A DNA stretch of 64,000 nt from Polynucleobacter sp. 78F-HAINBA (lineage in GTDB: Bacteria; Pseudomonadota; Gammaproteobacteria; Burkholderiales; Burkholderiaceae), in the NCBI RefSeq assembly GCF_018882325.1, contig NZ_JACVOQ010000001.1, forward strand, positions 347,211-411,210, in the 5' to 3' direction. The notes below the pieces were generated by a model. It worked only from the letters and a program-made list of their open reading frames with translations. It was not told where the DNA came from and made no database searches. Made by a program: the position numbers and the translations under genes. Shown here in pieces: positions 31,480-42,490 of this stretch (the first letter of the stretch is position 1; every line of letters starts with the position of its first letter).

Positions 31480-32057
31480 ATACCCAAACCAATTCGCCAA
31501 GCGCCCCCATATTGACCCCCAGCTTTAAGTGGGTCTTTAGTAAACCTAGTCGCGCCCTTGCCTTCGGTATGGGCAGTGGCCTGGCGCCATTTGCACCGGG
31601 TACCGCGGGAACTCTGTGGGCCTGGGCTGCATTCTTGATAGGCGAGTATTTTTTATCTACCCAAGCATGGTTATGGATCATTGGTATGGGAGTTCTAGTG
31701 GGTTGCTGGATCTGCGGACAAGTCAGCGAAGAGTTAGGAAAAAAAGATTTTGGTGGAATTGTGTGGGATGAAGTTGTCGCTTTTTGGCTCGTGTTGGTCT
31801 TCATCATGCCGGCAAGCCTATGGGTGCAAATTGTGGCATTTGCACTCTTCCGATTTTTTGATGCCGTCAAGCCAGGTCCGATCGGAATAATTGATCGACA
31901 CTTTAAACATTTAGAAGGCGGTGATCATTCCTCTCCATCCAATTTTGGTTTAATGCTTTGGCGCGGCTTCGGAATCATTGCCGATGATTTGGCTGCAGCA
32001 TTTTTCACTTTACTCACCATCACGCTCTTGCATATTGGATTGAGCTACATCTCATGA
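31476..32057 (+). CDS. pgpA: Phosphatidylglycerophosphatase A
   Basis: Membrane phosphatase producing phosphatidylglycerol from its phosphate. The family motif is RALAFGMGSGLAPFAPGTAGTLWAW; DFGGIVWDEVVAFWLVL carries the catalytic acidic residues, and FRFFDAVKPGPIGIIDRHFKHLEGG the third motif. Several hydrophobic segments (about residues 45-75, 100-130, 165-190) are visible. 193 residues. Four-base overlaps at both ends, with thiL and pncC. Confidence 0.95.
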   Translation: MNTQTNSPSAPILTPSFKWVFSKPSRALAFGMGSGLAPFAPGTAGTLWAWAAFLIGEYFLSTQAWLWIIGMGVLVGCWICGQVSEELGKKDFGGIVWDEVVAFWLVLVFIMPASLWVQIVAFALFRFFDAVKPGPIGIIDRHFKHLEGGDHSSPSNFGLMLWRGFGIIADDLAAAFFTLLTITLLHIGLSYIS

Positions 32058-32578
32058 AAAATAATAATGATCCCCAGCATGAATTAGCGAGAGCTGTAGC
32101 GCTGACACTAATCAATCGAGGCTGGAAGATTGCCTTGGCTGAATCCTGTACTGGCGGTCTTGTCTGCGCCACTCTGACGGATTTAGCAGGCTCTAGTGAT
32201 TGGCTTGAGAGAGGCTACATCACCTATAGCAATGCTGCGAAATCTGAATGCCTAAATGTTCCAGTAGAAACGCTTGAATCCTTTGGAGCAGTGAGTGAAC
32301 CCGTTGCTAAAGCAATGGCTGAGGGCGCTCTACACAATGCGAACGTTAATGCCGCCATCTCCATTACTGGCATCGCTGGCCCAACAGGTGGTTCACCTGA
32401 AAAACCGGTTGGTACGGTCTGCTTTGGCTGGACAATTAAAGAGCCCACTGGAATTGATGTAATCAATACCGCCACAATGACCAAGCATTTCAAGGGTGAT
32501 CGTCAAATCGTACGAGAACAAGCGCGTGATTTTGCACTCTCGCAATTTCTGGAAATTCTTAAACCTAAAAACGCCTAA
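32054..32578 (+). CDS. pncC: Nicotinamide-nucleotide amidase (CinA C-terminal family)
   Basis: Deamidates nicotinamide mononucleotide to nicotinate mononucleotide in the pyridine-nucleotide salvage cycle. The CinA C-terminal signature ALAESCTGGLVCATLTDLAGSSDW near residue 29 contains the catalytic serine, and ISITGIAGPTGGSPEKPVGTVCFGW the second block. 174 residues, a stand-alone PncC without the N-terminal CinA domain. It starts in the pgpA stop by a 4-base overlap and converges with corA. Confidence 0.94.
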   Translation: MKNNNDPQHELARAVALTLINRGWKIALAESCTGGLVCATLTDLAGSSDWLERGYITYSNAAKSECLNVPVETLESFGAVSEPVAKAMAEGALHNANVNAAISITGIAGPTGGSPEKPVGTVCFGWTIKEPTGIDVINTATMTKHFKGDRQIVREQARDFALSQFLEILKPKNA

Positions 32579-32596
32579 TAAGGCAGTACTACAGAA

Positions 32597-33568
32597 TTAG
32601 CGTGAGCTTAGCCAGCCCTTGTGGCGGAAGTAGCCCAATGGAATCATCGCTGAAATCACCATAGAAATAATGGCAACCGGATAACCCCAAGTCTGCTCTA
32701 GCTCAGGCATGTAGCGGAAGTTCATACCCCATACGCTCGCCAATAAAGTAGGTGGCATTAAGGCAACAGATACCACCGAGAAGATCTTGATGATCTTACT
32801 TTGATTCAAATTAATAAAACCGACCGTCGCATCCATCAAGAAGTTAATCTTGTCGAACAAGAACGCAGTATGGTTTTCTAGTGAATCAATGTCTCGCAAA
32901 ATCTGACGCGCCTCTTCTTGCTGCTCATCAGACAATAATTTGCTGCGCATTAAGAAAGATAGTGCACGACGGGTATCCATCACATTACGACGAATGCGTC
33001 CGTTGGTATCTTCTTCCTTGGCAATGGTTTCGAGTACTTCTTCTGCATCGTTATCGGTAATGTCATCTTGCAGAACGCGCTTGCCTGCTTGCTCGAGGTT
33101 TTCATAAACCTCCTCCAAAGCATCGGCAGAATACTCAGCATCAGTGGAATACAGATCGAGCAAAACATCTTTCGCGTTACTCACTGAGCCTGGGCGCAAA
33201 CGCGCACGCAAACGCACCAAACGGAAGACCGGTAAATCTTCATCATGAATAGAGAACAAAACTTGCTTGGTCATCACGAAAGCAACTCGCACGTTGCGAG
33301 AAGTTTCTTCTTCGTCCAATAAGAAATCGGTACGAATGTGGAGGTGGCCGTCATCAGCCTCGAAATAGCGCGCAGAAGCCTCTAAGTCGCCCAAATCATC
33401 CAATTCAGGCAAAAGAACGCCAAAAGCCTCTTTAATCCACAGGAGCTCTTCTTCTTCTGGATCAACAACGTCAATCCAGATAGGGTTGGAGTATTGCAAC
33501 AATTCATTGCGATCTTCCACTTGCTCTTGAGAGAGGCGGCCATTTTGCAGGACGAACAAGTTGATCAT
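32597..33568 (-). CDS. corA: Magnesium/cobalt transporter CorA
   Basis: Pentameric Mg2+ channel of the inner membrane. A long cytosolic acidic N-terminal part (residues 1-260, with ALEEVYENLEQAGKRVLQDDITDNDAEEVL) precedes two C-terminal membrane helices. The ion-selectivity loop YGMN-type sequence is WGMNFRYMPELEQTWGYP, between ALMPPTLLASVWGMN and YPVAIISMVISAMIPLGYF. 323 residues, close to family length. The ATG follows AGGAG (33572-33577 region), a strong ribosome site. It converges with pncC and diverges from pyrF. Confidence 0.94.
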   Translation of the reverse strand: MINLFVLQNGRLSQEQVEDRNELLQYSNPIWIDVVDPEEEELLWIKEAFGVLLPELDDLGDLEASARYFEADDGHLHIRTDFLLDEEETSRNVRVAFVMTKQVLFSIHDEDLPVFRLVRLRARLRPGSVSNAKDVLLDLYSTDAEYSADALEEVYENLEQAGKRVLQDDITDNDAEEVLETIAKEEDTNGRIRRNVMDTRRALSFLMRSKLLSDEQQEEARQILRDIDSLENHTAFLFDKINFLMDATVGFINLNQSKIIKIFSVVSVALMPPTLLASVWGMNFRYMPELEQTWGYPVAIISMVISAMIPLGYFRHKGWLSSR

Positions 33569-33641
33569 GGTGAACTCCTAAGGAATGGTCGCTAGTTTAT
33601 CCTATAGATCATGACAGTTTCACTAAAATAAGTTAATCCTA

Positions 33642-34487
33642 ATGAACTCCAGCCCAAATACCTTTACCCAACAACTCCAGTCTGCATGGGCTTCCCAAGG
33701 CAGCATGTTGTGTGTGGGCTTCGATCCAGATCCCAAGCGCTTGCCCGCCGTATTTCAGGGTAAGCCTGAAGGGATTTTTGAGTTCTGCCGCGAGATTGCT
33801 GATGCCACTGCGGATACCGCCTGCTCCTTTAAGCCCCAGTTTGCTTACTTCGCATCCCAAAGAGCTGAAGCTCAACTAGAAAAACTCACTCGCTACCTCA
33901 AAGATAAATACCCCCATATCCCCGTTATCTTGGACTCCAAGCGTGGTGATATCGGCAGTACAGCAGATCACTATGCCTTAGAGGCTTTTGAGCGCTACGG
34001 TGCAGATGCGGTGACCGTGAACCCTTACATGGGCTTTGACACCATCGACCCCTATCTAAAACACGCTGGCAAGGGTGTGATTGTTTTATGTCGCACCTCA
34101 AATCCTGGAGGTTCTGATCTTCAGTTTCTGAATGTGTCACCCAAGGGCGAGCCACTTTACCTGCATGTCGCCAAACTAGCTGCACAACAGTGGAATGCCT
34201 CTGGCCAAATCAGCTTAGTGGTTGGTGCAACCTTCCCCGACGAAATTGCCAAGGTCCGAGCGATTGTGGGCGAGATGCCTTTGCTCATTCCAGGTATTGG
34301 CGCTCAGGGCGGAGATATCGATGCCACTGTTAAGGCTGGCAGTATCCCGAATAAACCAGGTAGCGGCATGATGATTAACTCTTCCAGAGCAATCCTGTAC
34401 GCGAGCTCAGGCAATGATTTTGCTGAGGCAGCCAGAAAAGTAGCCATCACCACGAGAGATGCATTAAGAGCTGCGGCTATCAAATAA
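33642..34487 (+). CDS. pyrF: Orotidine 5'-phosphate decarboxylase (type 2)
   Basis: Last step of UMP synthesis. The catalytic Asp-Lys-Asp array is in [16 protein letters not shown] near residue 95; [13 protein letters not shown] at the N-terminus and [15 protein letters not shown] and [11 protein letters not shown] binding the phosphate follow. 281 residues is typical of the longer type 2 enzymes in Burkholderia-like bacteria. It stands alone, divergent from corA and convergent with mtgA, so it is separate from the pyrB operon. Confidence 0.96.
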   Translation: MNSSPNTFTQQLQSAWASQGSMLCVGFDPDPKRLPAVFQGKPEGIFEFCREIADATADTACSFKPQFAYFASQRAEAQLEKLTRYLKDKYPHIPVILDSKRGDIGSTADHYALEAFERYGADAVTVNPYMGFDTIDPYLKHAGKGVIVLCRTSNPGGSDLQFLNVSPKGEPLYLHVAKLAAQQWNASGQISLVVGATFPDEIAKVRAIVGEMPLLIPGIGAQGGDIDATVKAGSIPNKPGSGMMINSSRAILYASSGNDFAEAARKVAITTRDALRAAAIK

Positions 34488-34515
34488 AAAGAAATTGGGT
34501 TGGGTTACAGCAAAT

Positions 34516-35256
34516 CTAACGCGCCTTTGGTTTTGGAGTGGGTGCTAAAGCCACTCTATCCATGTTTTCCAAAATAAAGTCTTGCCGCGTAGGGAAATGA
34601 ATATTGGACTTACGGCAATACTGCGCTTTGTCGAAACATTTCGGTGCTGGCAATGCAGAGGCTAAGGCAGCTGCCTGCTCACGATCAAGTGCTGCCGGCT
34701 TTACTCCATAGTAATGTTGAGAAGCCGCACCAATTCCAAAAATACCTTCACCCCACTCTACTGAATTTAGATAAATCTCGAACAACCTCTGCTTGGTTAG
34801 CATTACCTCAAGCAGGCCAGTAATAATCAGCTCCTGCGCTTTGCGAAAATAATTCTGCTCAGATGAGAGAAAGAGATTTTTTGCTAGTTGCTGTGTAATT
34901 GTGGAACCACCACGTAAAGCAGTTTTGGATTTACCGCCCTGTTGACTGAGCTGTGAATTTTTAGCCCATGCTTTTTGCATATCCTCTACTCGCACACCCA
35001 TGTGCTGAAAAAAGATATCGTCTTCACTCACCAAGACCGCACGCTTAAGATTGCCAGAGATTTTGTCGTAAGGAACCCAACTTGACTGCACTGGGCAAGA
35101 CCAGGACAGGCCGCAAAGGCGCCAGCGCTCAGCCCTCTGAAAAGCAGTGCTACTGGGGTCCAGCACCACCCACAACCCAATCTGAATGACAAAGTACATT
35201 TGCATGGCAAGAAAACCGCCTAACAAACATTTCAGAAGATAAGAAAGCCAGCGCAT
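34516..35256 (-). CDS. mtgA: Monofunctional biosynthetic peptidoglycan transglycosylase
   Basis: Polymerises lipid II into glycan strands on the outer face of the inner membrane. One membrane helix (about residues 5-30) anchors a GT51 domain: LVSEDDIFFQHMGVRVED has the first catalytic glutamate, and KTALRGGSTITQQLAKNLFLS and NSVEWGEGIFGIGAAS are conserved GT51 blocks. The frame opens with TTG at 35259; ATG at 35256 is used here. Last gene of the run mpl-fabG-rnb-tonB-aroE-mtgA, 17 bases after aroE. Confidence 0.95.
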   Translation of the reverse strand: MRWLSYLLKCLLGGFLAMQMYFVIQIGLWVVLDPSSTAFQRAERWRLCGLSWSCPVQSSWVPYDKISGNLKRAVLVSEDDIFFQHMGVRVEDMQKAWAKNSQLSQQGGKSKTALRGGSTITQQLAKNLFLSSEQNYFRKAQELIITGLLEVMLTKQRLFEIYLNSVEWGEGIFGIGAASQHYYGVKPAALDREQAAALASALPAPKCFDKAQYCRKSNIHFPTRQDFILENMDRVALAPTPKPKAR

Positions 35257-35273
35257 CAAAGCTCAGCTAGAAA

Positions 35274-36182
35274 CTAGGAATGACGAAGTTCTGTTAATAC
35301 AGCGCGAGGATCGATCGCATTAGCAAGCTCGGCACCACGCCAAATTAAGAAGGCGTCAGCAGCCTGCTCTACCAGCATGCCCAAGCCATCGCTGACGCGA
35401 GCACCTCGATTTAATGCTTGCTGCATAAAGGCAGTAACTTTGCCATAGACCATATCGTAGGCGAAAGATTTTGGGATAAAGATATTGCTTGCTGCCGCAT
35501 CGCCAATCGGTGATACATCGGATAGGCCGGCAGCAGTGGCATTAATAATGAGATCAAAAGGAGATGTAGTCTTACTAGCATCTTCAAGATCACTTAAAGA
35601 AACCGCTTGTAGTGCAACACCCAGTGAGCTAGCCAAGCGACCAAACAATTGAACCAATTCATCAGCCTTAGTATTGGATCGATTGGCAATCATTAATTCT
35701 TTCGGCGACTGCTCTAGCAATGGGCTCAGCACTCCGCGCGACGCACCACCCGCTCCCAACAATAGAATTCGAGAGCCTTTAATCTGAATACCCTGCGCCA
35801 ATAGGTCTCTGACTAAACCAGCGCCATCGGTATTGTCACCAAAGATTTTTCCATCTTCAATGCGCAAAGTATTTACAGCACCAGCAAGCTGTGCACGCGG
35901 CGTTAATACGTCCGCAAGAGTCTGAGCATCTAACTTAAATGGTACGGTGACATTCATGCCTTTGCCGCCAGCAGCAAAGAAAGATTGCGCAGCAGTTTTA
36001 AAATCATCAAGGGCAGGCTGCAAACGACCGTAGTGCATTTTTTGATTTGACTGCTCAGCAAAGCGTTTATGAATAGCAGGTGATTTACTGTGTGAGATCG
36101 GATGACCCGCAACCGCATAGACATCCACACCAGGGAATTGGGTGGGGTCGGTATGCAACTCAGTAGAAGTGGCTTGACTCAT
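35274..36182 (-). CDS. aroE: Shikimate dehydrogenase
   Basis: NADPH-dependent reduction of 3-dehydroshikimate in the aromatic pathway. Substrate contacts are in VAGHPISHSKSPAIHKRF, NVTVPFKLDA (the catalytic lysine) and GDNTDGAGLVRDL (the aspartate). The nucleotide loop is LLLGAGGASRGVLSPLLEQ, and the NADP discriminating segment is IANRSNTKAD. 302 residues. Flanked by the tonB-like gene (about 40 bases) and mtgA, the order seen in related Burkholderiales. Confidence 0.96.
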   Translation of the reverse strand: MSQATSTELHTDPTQFPGVDVYAVAGHPISHSKSPAIHKRFAEQSNQKMHYGRLQPALDDFKTAAQSFFAAGGKGMNVTVPFKLDAQTLADVLTPRAQLAGAVNTLRIEDGKIFGDNTDGAGLVRDLLAQGIQIKGSRILLLGAGGASRGVLSPLLEQSPKELMIANRSNTKADELVQLFGRLASSLGVALQAVSLSDLEDASKTTSPFDLIINATAAGLSDVSPIGDAAASNIFIPKSFAYDMVYGKVTAFMQQALNRGARVSDGLGMLVEQAADAFLIWRGAELANAIDPRAVLTELRHS

Positions 36183-36224
36183 ATTGGGTACAGGATAAGC
36201 GAAATTGTGTAACGCATGTCTGAA

Positions 36225-37085
36225 TTAAGGGCGCAAATCTAGGCGATCAGATCCATCTCTTGTGAAATCAAAAGTGGAAACCCAATCCAAGATATCAATC
36301 TGATTACGCATTTCTACAGGAAAAACTCCAAAGGGAGCAGAAGCTCGAACAATTGCCAAGGCCTGGCGATCTAACTCAGGATTGCCAGAGCTACGCCCAA
36401 TACTTAATCCATCTTTACCCTGTGCATTATTCGCAATACGTCCTTGAGCATCAACACTCACCACAATTACCAAACTCCCATACAAGGGACGTCCGTTGGC
36501 TCGCGGGAAAAATGCACTCCCATAGGCCTCTATCTTTTGACGCATTGCATCGTAATACTGTGCAAATACAACCGCTTTCGTACTAGCTCCAGTCAAGACT
36601 TTACGACGAGGCTCGCGACCATTGGCCTGTAAACGCTTTGCTAACTCGGCCTCTAAGGAGTTCAGTTGCGATGCGGCTTTTTGCTCATCCCCACTTTTAC
36701 GACCACCTGACATTGCTCGATCTGCTTCGAGCTTTGCCAGCATTTGCTTTTGCTGCTTCTCTAAAACTTCGAGACGGGCATCTGCACCGAGTCTTGCGCG
36801 ATGGAGTGCGCTAGCATCTTGATTGGAGGTATTGCCGCCTCCATGCAGATCCGCTTGAGCTAATTTATTGGCCTGCTTAGGTGCCACCTGATTACTAGCG
36901 TTGACCAAGACAACGCTGAGTGGCGTATTTAAACGGCGATTTTCTATTTCACCAATACCCCAGCGAAATGATAAGAAGATCAAGTGAGCCAGAATAGAGA
37001 GGCCCAATGCATAGCCAAATGGGTAGCGGCGCCAACTACCATCTAAGCGCTCTACTAATTGAGCGAGTTTAGGTGGGACTTGCAT
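36225..37085 (-). CDS. TonB C-terminal domain periplasmic protein
   Basis: A 286-residue protein with one N-terminal membrane helix (about residues 25-43), a long coiled, Ala/Lys/Gln-rich periplasmic region (about 85-160, with EVLEKQQKQMLAKLEADRAMSGGRK), and a TonB-like C-terminal domain (PLYGSLVIVVSVDAQGRIAN... ELDRQALAIVRASAPFGVFPVEMR). No ExbB/ExbD genes are nearby, so it may be a TonB-like energy coupler or a cell-envelope protein of the TolA type. The ATG at 37085 (GTG at 37088 is alternative) overlaps the rnb stop by 17 bases, so the two are coupled. Confidence 0.85.
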   Translation of the reverse strand: MQVPPKLAQLVERLDGSWRRYPFGYALGLSILAHLIFLSFRWGIGEIENRRLNTPLSVVLVNASNQVAPKQANKLAQADLHGGGNTSNQDASALHRARLGADARLEVLEKQQKQMLAKLEADRAMSGGRKSGDEQKAASQLNSLEAELAKRLQANGREPRRKVLTGASTKAVVFAQYYDAMRQKIEAYGSAFFPRANGRPLYGSLVIVVSVDAQGRIANNAQGKDGLSIGRSSGNPELDRQALAIVRASAPFGVFPVEMRNQIDILDWVSTFDFTRDGSDRLDLRP

Positions 37086-39057
37086 CACTCTCAGGAACTT
37101 CTGGAGTTTCTATATGAAGAACTCGCACTCCTGCAGTCAGTTGCAAAAGATCTACGTCAGCAATACTGACTTCAGCTCGAGTCATACGAGGATGCGTAGC
37201 CAACTCTGGGACCGGTAAATGCAATGGAATGGGCTCAACCCGGGACATGCCTTCTTTGAGATGTCTCACAAAGACTTGCTTAGGCACCTCATCCTGAGCA
37301 ACCCAGCGCAAGCACCAATATTTCTCAAGGCGATCCTGGTATTCACCATAGGCTGAATAGCAAGCTTCGAAGTCAGCAGCGATACCCATCAAAGCAGCAT
37401 CTCGCGGCGGGAATGGCGCCACCATCTTGGCAGTAATGCCATGCTTGGCTATCGCAATCAACTGCCACTGATTCACCAAGTCTGAATAGCGGCGCAAGGG
37501 CGATGTACACCAAGCGTAATACTCCAAGCCTAAGCCTTCATGCGGACCAGGGGTTGTCTGCATACGAGTACGCAAAGGGCCCCAGCCCTTTTGAGTTCGG
37601 AACAAACCAGGTATCCCATGATCTGCCAACAAACGTCCTGAAGCACTGTTGCAATAAATCATCCACTCAGCAACGATGGTATCCAGGATTGAACCGCGCT
37701 GGCGCGGAGTAATGTCTACCCGCTGTGAACCATCCACTTCTTTGATTTGAAAATGGAAGTCTCTCGCCAAAGCATTGGGATCTAAGACCCCTAGTTGCTC
37801 GGCGCGTAATCCATTAGCTACTCGTTGCTCCTGGCGACCTGCATGCAATAACTTTGCCGCACCCCACAAAACGCTGAGCTCCTGACGATACGAATATTCA
37901 GCTGATTCATCAGCCAAACTTTCCTCTGTTACCAGATGCTCCAAATTCTCTAAGCGCAGATTTGCTCCCATCGGAACCATCTCAGCGCGCAACTGCAAGG
38001 AATCTCTCTCCACCACTCCAGCGGAATCGATATCTACATAAATCGATAAAGCTGGGCGAGCGGCACCCTCATCCAATGAGAACTGCGAAATCACTGTGTC
38101 GGGCAACATCGTAATCTTGTCGCCAGGGAAGTACACCGTAGACATCCGCGTACGCGCTACCTTATCTAAAGCATCATCCTTACCAATCACAAAACCAGGC
38201 GCTGCAATATGAATACCAATACGATGTCCGCCACCCTCAAGCGAAGTGACCGATAAGGCGTCATCAATTTCAGTAGTACCTGAATCGTCAATCGAGAACG
38301 CAGTCACTTCAGCCAGAGGTAATTCTGCAATAGCAGCATCTAATGCGGCTTGATCAACCATCAAACTTCGGTCATGTGCAGCACCCTGAGGAAAATGCGC
38401 CTTTAAGAACATGCCCTGGTGATATTGCAAAGGTGAATCAATCGCACCACAGCGGATCATCAATTGGGCAGGCGATTCCCCCGACTCAGTACAAGCAGCA
38501 ATCAATGCCTTGTAAGCAGAGGTGTTCTTATCCGGAGAAAACAAAAGTTGATTTGCTTGAGACTTGAGCATTTCTGGAAAGACGCCAGCTACAAGCTCTT
38601 TTTGCCAAGCGGCTTGCTGCTCCAGCTCTTTTTGCTTACGCTCAAGCGCTGCTAAACCAGCCTGCAATTGCTCCAGCGGCGCCCTTTGAAAACGCCCCCG
38701 CCCTTTGCGACGAAAAAATACTGGCGCGCCCTGCAGAGCAATGGCTAATGCAGTCTGCTGTGGAATGCTGGCTTGCGCACCAAAGTATTCTTGAGCAACA
38801 TCCACCAAACCAAATTCTTCATCTGGTGCACAGTCCCATAAAAATTGCAGATCAATCTCTTTAGATAGAGCACTAGCTTCATCCATTAAAGCTTGTGGCT
38901 CTGGCTTTTCAAAACGAAGCCAAACTTCTTTCGCCTTTAACTTAATTTTTTTGCCAGAAAGGCTGGTTGCTTGCCATGACTCAGCATCTCCTGCGCCGGA
39001 GGCGGACTGGACTGTGGCGACCTTGATGTCGCCACCCTCTTCATATAAAAGATGCAT
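37069..39057 (-). CDS. rnb: RNase II/R family exoribonuclease
   Basis: 3'-5' hydrolytic exoribonuclease. The RNB catalytic domain (about residues 245-560) opens AFSIDDSGTTEIDDALSV. In E. coli RNase II the equivalent stretch has four aspartates; here the second is a glutamate (D-x5-E-x-D-D), a pattern I associate with the cyanobacterial/organelle RNB branch. HIGIHIAAPGFVIG, ISQFSLDEGAARPALSIYVDI and LEYYAWCTSPLRRYSDLVNQWQL are further RNB blocks. The N-terminal region (1-240) differs from E. coli RNase II. 662 residues. Part of the mpl-fabG-rnb-tonB run; it starts 3 bases after the fabG stop. Confidence 0.88.
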   Translation of the reverse strand: MHLLYEEGGDIKVATVQSASGAGDAESWQATSLSGKKIKLKAKEVWLRFEKPEPQALMDEASALSKEIDLQFLWDCAPDEEFGLVDVAQEYFGAQASIPQQTALAIALQGAPVFFRRKGRGRFQRAPLEQLQAGLAALERKQKELEQQAAWQKELVAGVFPEMLKSQANQLLFSPDKNTSAYKALIAACTESGESPAQLMIRCGAIDSPLQYHQGMFLKAHFPQGAAHDRSLMVDQAALDAAIAELPLAEVTAFSIDDSGTTEIDDALSVTSLEGGGHRIGIHIAAPGFVIGKDDALDKVARTRMSTVYFPGDKITMLPDTVISQFSLDEGAARPALSIYVDIDSAGVVERDSLQLRAEMVPMGANLRLENLEHLVTEESLADESAEYSYRQELSVLWGAAKLLHAGRQEQRVANGLRAEQLGVLDPNALARDFHFQIKEVDGSQRVDITPRQRGSILDTIVAEWMIYCNSASGRLLADHGIPGLFRTQKGWGPLRTRMQTTPGPHEGLGLEYYAWCTSPLRRYSDLVNQWQLIAIAKHGITAKMVAPFPPRDAALMGIAADFEACYSAYGEYQDRLEKYWCLRWVAQDEVPKQVFVRHLKEGMSRVEPIPLHLPVPELATHPRMTRAEVSIADVDLLQLTAGVRVLHIETPEVPESDASPT

Positions 39058-39059
39058 AC

Positions 39060-39793
39060 TTAGAGTGAGATCCCGCCGCTGGCCTCAAGCGCTATGCCAT
39101 TGACATAACTAGCTTCATCGCTAGCCAAGAATAAATACACATTTGCCATTTCTTCTGGAGTACCTAAGCGACCAAGCCAGCTGCGCCTTTCAATATCTTT
39201 CAGAATGTTTTCTGGCATGGCTTTAACCATCTCAGTAGCAATAAAGCCTGGGCAAACGGCGTTTACCCGAATGCCTTTTGCACCCAATTCTCGCGCCCAG
39301 GTTTTAGTGAAACCAATCACACCAAATTTCGTGGCAGAATAATTTGTCTGGCCAAAATTTCCGTAAATTCCAACAACGCTCGAAGCGTTGACAACAGCAC
39401 CTTTACCGGCCTCTAACATGTGCGGCACTACCAACTGCGTGCAGTTAAAAACACCCTTCAAATTGACATCAATCACTGAATCAAATTGCGCTTCGGTCAT
39501 TTTGACTAAGCGTGCATCTTGGGTGATGCCAGCATTGTTAATCAAGATATCAATACGCCCGTGACGCTGCATGATTTGATCAACAGCCGCTTCAACGCTC
39601 GCACGATCAGTCACATTCATCACATGGGCTTCTGAACCTGGAATAAGATCAACTGCAGACTTAACCGCCTCGGGATTCACATCCGCAATCATGACCTTCG
39701 CGCCCTCTTGCGCAAAGCGCTTTGCCGTTGCGAAACCAATCCCCTTTGCGGCTCCAGTAATGATGGCTACTTTATCTTTCAGTCTCATACTCA

Positions 39794-39794
<1 letters not shown>
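39060..39794 (-). CDS. 3-oxoacyl-ACP reductase family short-chain dehydrogenase (FabG/PhaB-like)
   Basis: NAD(P)-dependent short-chain dehydrogenase of 244 residues. The cofactor loop is [23 protein letters not shown] and the Ser-Tyr-Lys triad ([24 protein letters not shown]) are complete. The family includes FabG (fatty acid synthesis) and PhaB (polyhydroxybutyrate). A lone copy outside a fab or pha cluster cannot be assigned with certainty, but fatty acid or PHB acetoacetyl-CoA reduction is most likely. The ATG overlaps the mpl stop in TAATG, so translation is coupled to mpl. Confidence 0.87.
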
Positions 39795-41200
<1,406 letters not shown>

Positions 41201-41226
41201 TGGGGAATTTTAGCTAAGGAGTAGCA

Positions 41227-41754
41227 ATGAATCGAAGACAGTGGATTAGCATCATCGCGATTAGTCTCGCAGCGCTCCTTGCTGGGGTCCTGACTTCGCA
41301 ATGGATTTACAAAACAGGTCTTGCAAGTGATCCCGCTATCAATGCCTTTTTTGCCAACCCATGGCAAACGCCCGATGGAAAATCAGCTGATACCGAACAA
41401 TGGCGAGGAAAAGTCCTCGTGGTGAACTTTTGGGCCTCCTGGTGCCCACCTTGCGTCGAAGAAATGCCGACTTTGGACAAATTACAAGCAGAATTTAAGA
41501 CTCAAAATGTCTTATTTGTCGGCATCGGTATCGATTCCCCCTCTAATATTCGCGAATTCCTAGAAAAAACCCCAGTTTCTTACCCCATCGTGATTGGCGG
41601 ACTAGAAGGCAGTAATTTATCCAAGCAAATGGGGAATAGCCAGGGAGCCCTTCCCTACACCATCATCATTAATGCTCAAGGTAAGTCCACTAGCAGTATG
41701 TTAGGGAAGATAAGCGAAGAAGAGCTCAGAAAAGAGATTAAATCAGCTTTATAA
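41227..41754 (+). CDS. TlpA-like thiol:disulfide oxidoreductase
   Basis: A 175-residue periplasmic, membrane-anchored thioredoxin-fold protein. One N-terminal hydrophobic helix (residues 7-25) is followed by VVNFWASWCPPCVEEMPTLDKLQ, with the redox pair C-P-P-C, and by a cis-proline loop QGALPYTIIINAQGK. TlpA/ResA-type proteins reduce apocytochrome c or other periplasmic disulfides. AAGGAG precedes the ATG. It diverges from mpl. Exact partner unknown. Confidence 0.9.
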   Translation: MNRRQWISIIAISLAALLAGVLTSQWIYKTGLASDPAINAFFANPWQTPDGKSADTEQWRGKVLVVNFWASWCPPCVEEMPTLDKLQAEFKTQNVLFVGIGIDSPSNIREFLEKTPVSYPIVIGGLEGSNLSKQMGNSQGALPYTIIINAQGKSTSSMLGKISEEELRKEIKSAL

Positions 41755-41897
41755 GGATTTTTAAGAACTATTGAATGGCTATCATGTGGTCAAGAATGGG
41801 GCATTCTTTACCTGAATTTTGCAATATCTGCTCTTAAAATCATAAAAAATAGCTAATTTATCCCCCATTTTTTGGACTTTCCAGTAGATTCTGGGGG

Positions 41898-41903
41898 TAT
41901 ACT
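41898..41903 (+). promoter_or_regulatory. Possible -10 box upstream of aroQ
   Basis: The 250-base gap before aroQ holds TATACT (41898-41903) with TTGGAC 20 bases upstream (41872-41877); the spacing is long, so the promoter is tentative. A short hairpin TGAAGA-GGAT-TCTTCA (41918-41933) lies just downstream in the leader. No other gene is seen in the gap. Confidence 0.4.
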
Positions 41904-42004
41904 TTCCCTGTGCTTGGTGAAGAGGATTCTTCATGAAGTAAGCGGTTTTAGAGAAATGCTTTATTAACGTAATTAAACTTAACTTCCTCTAAAAATATCG
42001 ATTT

Positions 42005-42454
42005 ATGTCGAAAAATACTTCAATTCTCGTTATCCAAGGCCCCAACCTCAATCTGTTGGGCACCCGTGAGCCAGAGGTTTACGGTAAAACTACCCTAGAA
42101 GATATTCATACAAAGCTTGGCGCAATTGCCAAGTCGCACTCAGTCGATCTATCTACCTTTCAAAGCAATCATGAAGGCGAGCTGATTGACCGAGTTCAAA
42201 AAGCTAAACAAGATGGGGTGGATTTCATCATCATTAATCCAGGCGCCTTTACCCATACTAGCGTTGCCTTACGTGATGCCCTGGCTGGGGTTGCTATCCC
42301 ATTCACAGAAGTGCACCTATCCAATATTCATCAGCGTGAAGAATTCCGCAAACATTCCTTTCTATCAGATATCGCCACTGGTGTGATCTGCGGACTAGGA
42401 GCGATTGGATATGAACTGGCCTTACAAGCAGCAATTGCACGTTTACAAAAATAA
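42005..42454 (+). CDS. aroQ: Type II 3-dehydroquinate dehydratase
   Basis: Dehydrates 3-dehydroquinate to 3-dehydroshikimate in the aromatic pathway. Active-site segments are [17 protein letters not shown] (the catalytic tyrosine), [17 protein letters not shown] (the arginine loop follows), [18 protein letters not shown] and [17 protein letters not shown]. 149 residues is normal. It precedes accB by 36 bases on the same strand, the aroQ-accB-accC order common in proteobacteria. The upstream gap carries a possible promoter; no clear Shine-Dalgarno is present. Confidence 0.96.
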   Translation: MSKNTSILVIQGPNLNLLGTREPEVYGKTTLEDIHTKLGAIAKSHSVDLSTFQSNHEGELIDRVQKAKQDGVDFIIINPGAFTHTSVALRDALAGVAIPFTEVHLSNIHQREEFRKHSFLSDIATGVICGLGAIGYELALQAAIARLQK

Positions 42455-42490
42455 AGATTAATTAAGAATTACAAGAGAGGAAGCCTTTCC

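Noticed and set aside
41918..41933. Leader hairpin before aroQ as a riboswitch
   Set aside because: Only one short stem of 6 bp is seen and no known riboswitch core is recognised.
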